Of a DNA stretch of 10,287 nt, positions 5,588 through 10,287 are shown in pieces. The notes beneath the pieces were generated by a model. That model was not told the origin of the DNA, made no database searches, and saw only the letters and a program-made list of their open reading frames with translations. Position numbers and translations under genes: made by a program. Source of the DNA: Peptococcaceae bacterium (GTDB taxonomy: Bacteria; Bacillota; DSM-12270; Thermacetogeniales; Thermacetogeniaceae); assembly GCA_003160265.1 (NCBI GenBank), contig PLQY01000103.1:1-10287 (forward strand), in the 5' to 3' direction. How positions within the stretch are numbered: position 1 is the first letter of the stretch; every line of letters starts with the position of its first letter.

Positions 5588-8035
5588 CTAAGCGTCCTCG
5601 GACTCGGATTGTACCTGCAGGATCCCGATCATGGCGCCCAGGTTCTGCGACAGTTCCTGATCATCTCCGGCAATGGCCTCTCTATCGTTCCTGGACTCCC
5701 GGTCCGGCCTCTTGGGCTTGCTCTCTCCCACCATGGCATCCTTGATGCTCAAGCTGATCCTCTGGTCCTGCTTGTTGATCTCCAGAACCTTTACATCAAC
5801 CACTTGCCCGGCGGAGATCACATCTTCCGGCTTGGCTACCCGGAAGTCGGCCAGCCTGGAGATGTGCACCAGCCCCTCGACCCCGGATTCGATCTCCACA
5901 AAAGCCCCGAAAGAAACCATCCTGACGATGGTACCCTTGATGATCTGGCCGATCTGGTAGCGCTCGTCAACAGTCTTCCAGGGATTCGCCTGGGCTTGCT
6001 TGAGGCTGAGAGAGATCCGTTTGTTATCCCGGTCGATGGAGATCACGTAGACCTCGACCTCGTCGCCTTCCTGAACCGCATCCGAGGGGTGCTTGACCCG
6101 GCCCCAGGACATCTCGGAAATGTGCAGCAAGCCATCTACGCCACCCAGGTCTACAAAGGCGCCGAAACTGGTCAGATGCCGCACCGTGCCCTTTCTGATC
6201 TCTCGGGCTTGGATCGTCTCCCACAGTTCTTTTTGGGCCTGGATGTATTCTTCCTGAAGAATCGCCTTCTGGGATAACACGACCTTGCCCCGGTTTTTAT
6301 CAAACTCGATCACCCGCAGGCGCAACATCTTGCCAACGTACTTGTCCAGGTCGCCCACATAGCCTCTTTCCACCAGCGATGCCGGCACAAAGCCCCGCAT
6401 GCCCAAGACATCGACGAGCAGCCCGCCTTTAACCACCTTCAGGACCTCACCCGCCATTTCCTCTTTGGTGTCCAGGGCCTGCTCCACCTGCTGGAGGGCG
6501 CCTGCCCGGTCCGCCCTTTTCTTGGAGAGGATCAGGTGCCCCTCGTCGTTGTCGACCCGCAGTACGAAAACGGCGATCGCGTCACCCTCCTTGACAATGT
6601 CATGGGGATTTTCGATGCTCTTTAAAGCCAGTTCCTGGCGCGGGATTATGCCCTCGGACTTTCCCCCGATATCTATTAAGACCTCGTCATCTCGCACCTG
6701 GACAACGGTCCCGTTGATGACATCGCCCTGCTGTATCTGGCGCGGTGTCCCGGCAAAATTGAGGTTCATCATCTCCTCTTGTCCCGGTTCCGGTTGCACC
6801 GACTCCGGCGGCGTCTCGGCCATGGTCTGCTCCGGCGAGATTTCGGTTTCGGGCGGGGCAGCCTCTTCGCTCTGCGGCGGCTCGGCCAAAGCTTGTTCCG
6901 GCGGGGCTTCGGTTTCGGACGGGGCAGCCTCTTCGCGCTGCGGCGTCTCGGCCATGGTCTGCTCCGGCGAGATTTCGGTTTCGTGCGGGGCAGCCTCTTC
7001 GCTCTGCGGCGCCTCGGCCAAAGCCTGCTCCGGCGAGGTTTCGGCTGCCGGGGTGACATCTGCTTCGCTCTGCGGAGCCTCGGCCAAAGCTTGTTCCGGC
7101 GAGGTTTCGGCTGCCGGGGTGACATCTGCTTCGCTCTGCGGAGCAGCCTCCGGCAGGACTTCCGGTGTCGCCTCCTGCAGACTTACTTGTTTTGTTTCCA
7201 GATCTTCATCAAACATAGACATGCCTCCAATGACCTCCTCAATTATCCAATCTGGGGTGGAAGCCCCAGCGGTTACCCCGACTGAGTTCATATCCTTAAA
7301 CAGTGAAGGATCCAATTCGTCGGCATTCTCTATATGAACGGTAAGAACATAACGCCGACAGATTTCAGCCAACTCGCAAGTGTTGGCGCTGTTCCTGCCG
7401 CCGATCACCACCATCATCGACACCTGCGAGGCGATGGCAGTAGCTTCCTCCTGCCTGGCCAGGCTTGCCCCGCAGATCGTATCGTAAATTCTGACCTCCC
7501 GGGCCTTGCCGACCAGTTCTCCGGCAACCAGGCAGAGCCGTTCCCTGGTCTGGGTGGTCTGGGACAAGACGCCGAGCTTTTCAACGAATGGCAGGCGTTC
7601 TATATCATCCGGGCCGTAAACCACAACTGCCCTGTATCCTGTCCATCCCAGGATTCCCCTCACTTCGGGGTGCTCGGCCGATCCGATCACCACTACCTGG
7701 TAGCCCTGCTGCGTCAGATCTTCGGCCCGCTCCTGCACCCTTCTCACGAAGGGGCACGTAGTGTCGATGATCACTATACCCTGCTCCCGGGCAGAGTTAA
7801 AAACCTCTGGGCCCACCCCGTGCGACCTGATCAACACCGGTCTTCCCCGGGCCTCGCTGAGGTCGTCAATGACGGTGATGCCTTTGCGGCGCAAGTCAGC
7901 CACCACGTCAGGGTTATGGATCAATTCACCCAGGGAGCATACAGATCCATATGCTTCCACGGCTCTCCCGGCATGCTCCAGCGCCCTCCGGACACCGAAA
8001 CAGAATCCTGCCGACCTGGCGCGCCTGATTCTCAA
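5588..8035 (-). CDS. ispH-rpsA: IspH-ribosomal protein S1 fusion with acidic repeat linker
   Basis: This 815-residue frame joins two proteins. Residues 1-270 are IspH, the 4Fe-4S enzyme that reduces HMBPP to IPP and DMAPP in the last step of the MEP isoprenoid pathway. Its cluster ligands are Cys12 (GFCFGV), Cys94 (DTTCP) and Cys188; active-site residues are visible at His40, His72, His122 and Glu124 (EHPEVRG), Ser216/Asn218 and Ser259 (GASTP). Residues 297-406 are five 22-residue Pro/Glu/Ala repeats. Residues 436-766 hold four S1 RNA-binding domains (about 436-505, 524-592, 611-680, 697-766), as in Firmicutes S1; the tail is charged. Such IspH-S1 fusions are known from Clostridia. The start is a TTG at 8035, four codons after an in-frame stop, with GAGGGAG 13 bases upstream; it fits the normal IspH N-terminus. 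Possible internal starts near residues 274 and 423 could also release free S1. The gene follows plsC by 91 bases and precedes the FmdB-type gene. Confidence 0.95.
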   Translation of the reverse strand: MRIRRARSAGFCFGVRRALEHAGRAVEAYGSVCSLGELIHNPDVVADLRRKGITVIDDLSEARGRPVLIRSHGVGPEVFNSAREQGIVIIDTTCPFVRRVQERAEDLTQQGYQVVVIGSAEHPEVRGILGWTGYRAVVVYGPDDIERLPFVEKLGVLSQTTQTRERLCLVAGELVGKAREVRIYDTICGASLARQEEATAIASQVSMMVVIGGRNSANTCELAEICRRYVLTVHIENADELDPSLFKDMNSVGVTAGASTPDWIIEEVIGGMSMFDEDLETKQVSLQEATPEVLPEAAPQSEADVTPAAETSPEQALAEAPQSEADVTPAAETSPEQALAEAPQSEEAAPHETEISPEQTMAETPQREEAAPSETEAPPEQALAEPPQSEEAAPPETEISPEQTMAETPPESVQPEPGQEEMMNLNFAGTPRQIQQGDVINGTVVQVRDDEVLIDIGGKSEGIIPRQELALKSIENPHDIVKEGDAIAVFVLRVDNDEGHLILSKKRADRAGALQQVEQALDTKEEMAGEVLKVVKGGLLVDVLGMRGFVPASLVERGYVGDLDKYVGKMLRLRVIEFDKNRGKVVLSQKAILQEEYIQAQKELWETIQAREIRKGTVRHLTSFGAFVDLGGVDGLLHISEMSWGRVKHPSDAVQEGDEVEVYVISIDRDNKRISLSLKQAQANPWKTVDERYQIGQIIKGTIVRMVSFGAFVEIESGVEGLVHISRLADFRVAKPEDVISAGQVVDVKVLEINKQDQRISLSIKDAMVGESKPKRPDRESRNDREAIAGDDQELSQNLGAMIGILQVQSESEDA
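6818..7147 (-). repeat. Five 66-bp tandem repeats coding for the IspH-S1 linker
   Basis: Residues 297-406 of the fusion protein are five consecutive 22-residue units of the type [20 protein letters not shown] plus LA. At DNA level a 50-base stretch is identical at 7029-7078 and 7095-7144 (66-bp period). A second stretch of 44 bases is identical at 6808-6851 and 6940-6983 (132-bp period). Units 3 and 5 resemble each other (ISPEQTMA) more than unit 4 (PPEQALA), suggesting duplication of a two-unit block. The composition, rich in Pro, Glu and Ala, predicts an extended disordered spacer. Confidence 0.9.
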
Positions 8036-8126
8036 TCGGGTAAATCAACTCCCTCTAACGCCTCGCGAGCGTGCGCCTATAAAAGCATCAATAATAGACT
8101 TTTCGTCGTAAAAAGCCAGATTCCTG
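8036..8126. other. Gap between plsC and the ispH-rpsA fusion
   Basis: These 91 bases contain the ribosome binding site GAGGGAG, 13 bases before the TTG start of the fusion gene. AT-rich stretches such as CTATTATTG are present, but no -35 and -10 pair with good spacing is convincing, and no terminator was found. plsC and ispH-rpsA are therefore probably cotranscribed. Confidence 0.5.
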
Positions 8127-8738
8127 CTAAGTGGCGCTGCCATTCAACAATTCTTGAATTTCCAGCATCATCTGGCTGGTTACCGACTCCAGATCCTGTT
8201 TCCGGTCGCCGGAAAAACTGGTGCATGGGCCGATGCGAAGCGTCAATCTCCGCCACAAGCCCCAGGATGATGAGCCTCTGGCCGTGATTACAGCAACGGA
8301 ACAAACCGGCACCCCGGTTCTGGTGGCAAAATAAGCCGCCCCGGTGTTGAAAGGCAACAGCGACCTGGTCTTGCTCCGGGTTCCTTCCGGAAAGACAGCG
8401 ACCACCTGCCCCTGTTTCAGCAGATCCAGCGCCCGCTTGATGGCGCCGCGGTCCGAACGGCTACGGTCCACTGGGAAAACACCCCAGCTTTTAAGCGAAA
8501 AACCCAGCACCGGAATAGAAAAAATCTCCTTTTTGGCCATAAAAAATACCTGTCTGGGCAGAGCAGAGCCGATCAGAACAGGATCCCAGTAGCTGACATG
8601 GTTGGCAACCACGATTACAGGCCCCTCGGACGGGAAGTTCTCCAGCCCCTCGACCCTCCAGCGCCAGATAAAAAAGATCAGGAAACGGCAAAAGGCACGG
8701 CCAATCCAGTAATAAATCAGGCGACCATCCCCCGGCAC
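8127..8738 (-). CDS. plsC: PlsC, 1-acyl-glycerol-3-phosphate acyltransferase
   Basis: PlsC acylates lysophosphatidic acid to phosphatidic acid at the inner face of the membrane, the step after PlsY. The 203 residues show the LPLAT pattern: an N-terminal hydrophobic segment (about 7-26, ending RWRVEGLENFP), the catalytic HX4D motif NHVSYWD with His47 and Asp52, and the substrate-binding FPEGTRS (116-122), followed by a PFNTGAAYFA stretch. I take the GTG at 8738 as start; it overlaps the end of cmk by 22 bases and lacks a clear ribosome binding site, so translation is probably coupled. No later in-frame ATG or GTG precedes the conserved part. The cmk-plsC-ispH order is common in Firmicutes. The exact acyl donor (acyl-ACP or acyl-CoA) cannot be read from the sequence. 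Confidence 0.92.
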   Translation of the reverse strand: MPGDGRLIYYWIGRAFCRFLIFFIWRWRVEGLENFPSEGPVIVVANHVSYWDPVLIGSALPRQVFFMAKKEIFSIPVLGFSLKSWGVFPVDRSRSDRGAIKRALDLLKQGQVVAVFPEGTRSKTRSLLPFNTGAAYFATRTGVPVCSVAVITARGSSSWGLWRRLTLRIGPCTSFSGDRKQDLESVTSQMMLEIQELLNGSAT

Positions 8739-9397
8739 AGAGTTACAATTCGATCCACTATCTCATCCACAGTTAAAGCAGTACCCTCGATCACTACCGC
8801 ATCGGGCGCCGCCTTCAAGGGGCCGACAGTTCTCTTCAAATCCATCTCATCCCTGTAAATAAACTGGCGGCGCAGTTCCTCCGGATCGACAGTCCGTCCG
8901 TTGCCGCTTATCTCCAATGCTCTCCGCTCGATCCTGGTGTCCAGGTCGGCGGTCAAAAAGAACTTGAACTCCGCATCCGGAAGGACAACCGTTCCGATAT
9001 CCCGCCCCTCCATGACCACTCCGCCACTGCGCGCAAACACCCGCTGGCTTCTGACGAGACAATGGCGCACCCCTGACACTGCGGCCACGCGCGCCACCTC
9101 CCTGGTCACATCCCATTTTCTCAGGTAGGGAGTGACGTCGGCGCCGTTGCACCACAGCGCTACGTCGCTGCTGCTGCAAAAACGTACGTTTGAGAACTTC
9201 GTAGCTCCAGCCAGCAACCCCAGAGCATCCTGATCATCCAGGTTAACGCCCGTTTTCAGGGCAAGGTGAGTAATGGCACGGTACATGGCGCCGGTATCTA
9301 CATACAAATAATCCAGCTTCTGGGCAACCAGCCTGGCAACTGTACTCTTACCCGAACCAGCCGGGCCGTCAATGGCAACATTAGGCACTCGGGACAA
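8717..9397 (-). CDS. cmk: Cmk, cytidylate kinase
   Basis: Cmk phosphorylates CMP and dCMP with ATP in nucleotide recycling, in the cytoplasm. The 226 residues match the usual bacterial length. The P-loop GPAGSGKS is at 11-18, the NMP-binding DTGAMYRA at 34-41, and the family signature EGRDIGTVV at 130-138. The C-terminal RDEMDLKRTVGPLKAAPDA (182-200) fits the lid and CMP-contact region. I choose the TTG at 9397 as start because a strong AGGAGGG lies nine bases upstream; a GTG three codons later is possible but badly spaced. The gene overlaps plsC by 22 bases and follows aroA by 65 bases, which contain a possible promoter of its own. Confidence 0.96.
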   Translation of the reverse strand: MSRVPNVAIDGPAGSGKSTVARLVAQKLDYLYVDTGAMYRAITHLALKTGVNLDDQDALGLLAGATKFSNVRFCSSSDVALWCNGADVTPYLRKWDVTREVARVAAVSGVRHCLVRSQRVFARSGGVVMEGRDIGTVVLPDAEFKFFLTADLDTRIERRALEISGNGRTVDPEELRRQFIYRDEMDLKRTVGPLKAAPDAVVIEGTALTVDEIVDRIVTLCRGMVA

Positions 9398-9418
9398 CGA
9401 ACCATCCCTCCTGCCATT

Positions 9419-9447
9419 ATTCTAGCACAAGTTGCAGGTGCTGACCA
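9419..9447 (-). promoter_or_regulatory. Possible sigma-A promoter ahead of cmk
   Basis: On the minus strand TGGTCA (9442-9447, four of six matches) is followed after 17 bases by TAGAAT (9419-9424, five of six), with a TGC extension just before the -10. Transcription would start near 9412, right at the AGGAGGG ribosome binding site, so the leader would be very short. This may be a secondary promoter inside the aroA-cmk unit. The weak -35 and the tight spacing keep confidence low. Confidence 0.35.
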
Positions 9448-9462
9448 GAGAAGCTGAAATCA

Positions 9463-10287
9463 TCAGCTCTCCGCCACCTCGACCCGGGCGCCCAGACCGG
9501 CCAGCAGGCAGGCAAAACCCGGGAAGGAGACATCGATGCAGCCGGCGTCCCCGACCATCGTATCACCTGCTGCGGAGGCCAGCCCGGCTATCGCCAGGGA
9601 CATGGCCAGGCGATGATCGCTCCACGAACTCACTGCCGCTCCCTGGAGAGGCTTGCCGCCGCGTATCGACAGGCCATCCGGCCGGGTGTCCAGGTCGGCC
9701 CCCAGTTTCCGCAATTCACAGGCGACCGCCTCGATGCGGTCGGTCTCCTTCACCCGTAGCTCGGCGGCGTCGGTGATCACCGTGACCCCCTCGGCCGCCG
9801 TGGCCGCAACAGCAATGATCGGAATCTCATCGATCAGTTGCGGAATGAGCGTTCCGCCGATCTCCACTCCCCGCAGACGGGCGGAACGCGCCCTGAGGTC
9901 GGCAACCGGCTCCCCACCCGTACTGCGCTCGTTAAGCAGAGTTATATCCGCCCCCATCCGCTGCAGGGCTTCCAGCACCCCGGTCCGGGTCGGGTTGATC
10001 CCCACGTCCCTGATCAGAATGTCGCTGCCGGGCAGCAGGGTGGCGGCTACCAGTAGGAAAGCAGCCGCGGAGATGTCTCCCGGCACCTCAACCTGCTGCC
10101 CTCGCAAGGGTTTGTCCCCGCTGACGTGAACAGACCAGTCCGGGTCGACCCCGAGATCGGCCCCAAAAGCCGCCATCATGCGTTCCGTATGGTCCCTACA
10201 GGGCACCGGCTGCTGGACTATGGTCTCTCCCCGGGCGTAGAGGCCGGCCAGGAGCAGCGCCGATTTCACCTGGGCGCTGGGAACCGG
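9463..10287 (-). CDS. aroA: AroA, EPSP synthase (5' end cut off)
   Basis: AroA makes 5-enolpyruvylshikimate-3-phosphate from shikimate-3-phosphate and phosphoenolpyruvate, the sixth shikimate-pathway step and the target of glyphosate. The frame is open to the window end; 274 residues are visible out of the roughly 430 usual for the family, so about the first 155 are missing. The visible part opens with [18 protein letters not shown], the conserved substrate-binding SAQVKSA region. [16 protein letters not shown] and the signature DHRLAMS follow in the expected order. The GTG at 10269 is inside the conserved block and is not a real start. It ends with a TGA at 9463-9465. From general knowledge aroA next to cmk is a common arrangement. 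Confidence 0.96.
   Translation of the reverse strand, partial: PVPSAQVKSALLLAGLYARGETIVQQPVPCRDHTERMMAAFGADLGVDPDWSVHVSGDKPLRGQQVEVPGDISAAAFLLVAATLLPGSDILIRDVGINPTRTGVLEALQRMGADITLLNERSTGGEPVADLRARSARLRGVEIGGTLIPQLIDEIPIIAVAATAAEGVTVITDAAELRVKETDRIEAVACELRKLGADLDTRPDGLSIRGGKPLQGAAVSSWSDHRLAMSLAIAGLASAAGDTMVGDAGCIDVSFPGFACLLAGLGARVEVAES

Noticed and set aside
6818..7147. Regular repeats considered as a CRISPR array
   Set aside because: The units are contiguous, in frame, and encode a Pro/Glu/Ala linker; there are no unique spacers.
6399..7337. Plus-strand Ser/Ala/Cys-rich open frame with repeats
   Set aside because: Its repeats are simply the complement of the IspH-S1 linker repeats.
8100..8135. 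GCCA...TGGC followed by five T residues after plsC, considered as a terminator
   Set aside because: The stem is only four base pairs with a long loop, too weak to support.
7334..8287. Plus-strand open frame of 317 codons opposite IspH and PlsC
   Set aside because: No domain pattern and no ribosome binding site was recognised; the opposite strand carries well-conserved enzymes.

Overview
The window is a compact block of housekeeping and sporulation genes, all read from the minus strand. It most likely comes from a GC-rich, endospore-forming member of the Clostridia (Desulfotomaculum/Pelotomaculum/Moorella-like). The grounds are spoIVA, an ispH-rpsA fusion of the kind known from Clostridia, a DUF512 radical-SAM-like gene next to der, strong GGAGG-type ribosome binding sites and frequent TTG/GTG starts. 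Genus-level placement is inference. No mobile element, CRISPR array, tRNA or rRNA was seen.

In transcription order (high to low coordinates) the first unit is aroA (cut by the window end), cmk, plsC, a single reading frame joining IspH to ribosomal protein S1, a small FmdB-type zinc-ribbon protein, and mobA. It closes with a clear intrinsic terminator at about 4562-4584. A second unit follows: a PDZ/radical-SAM-like DUF512 gene with its own sigma-A-like promoter inside a perfect 9-bp dyad, then der and plsY. It ends at a likely terminator at 936-957. A third unit starts immediately downstream: a sigma-E-like promoter at 889-917 and spoIVA, whose 3' half lies beyond the window start.

Functionally the block mixes shikimate synthesis (AroA), CMP phosphorylation (Cmk), phospholipid synthesis (PlsC and PlsY, the two acylation steps of the PlsX/PlsY/PlsC route), isoprenoid synthesis (IspH), translation and ribosome assembly (S1, Der), molybdenum cofactor maturation (MobA) and spore coat assembly (SpoIVA). 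No gpsA lies between plsY and spoIVA, although from general knowledge that gene is often found there in related bacteria.

No wholly new system is evident. The observations most worth checking are: the dyad over the DUF512 promoter with an almost leaderless start; the 22-residue tandem repeats joining IspH to S1, with possible internal translation starts at the junction; a Lys-to-Met change in the first G4 motif of Der; and structured RNA between DUF512, der and plsY.
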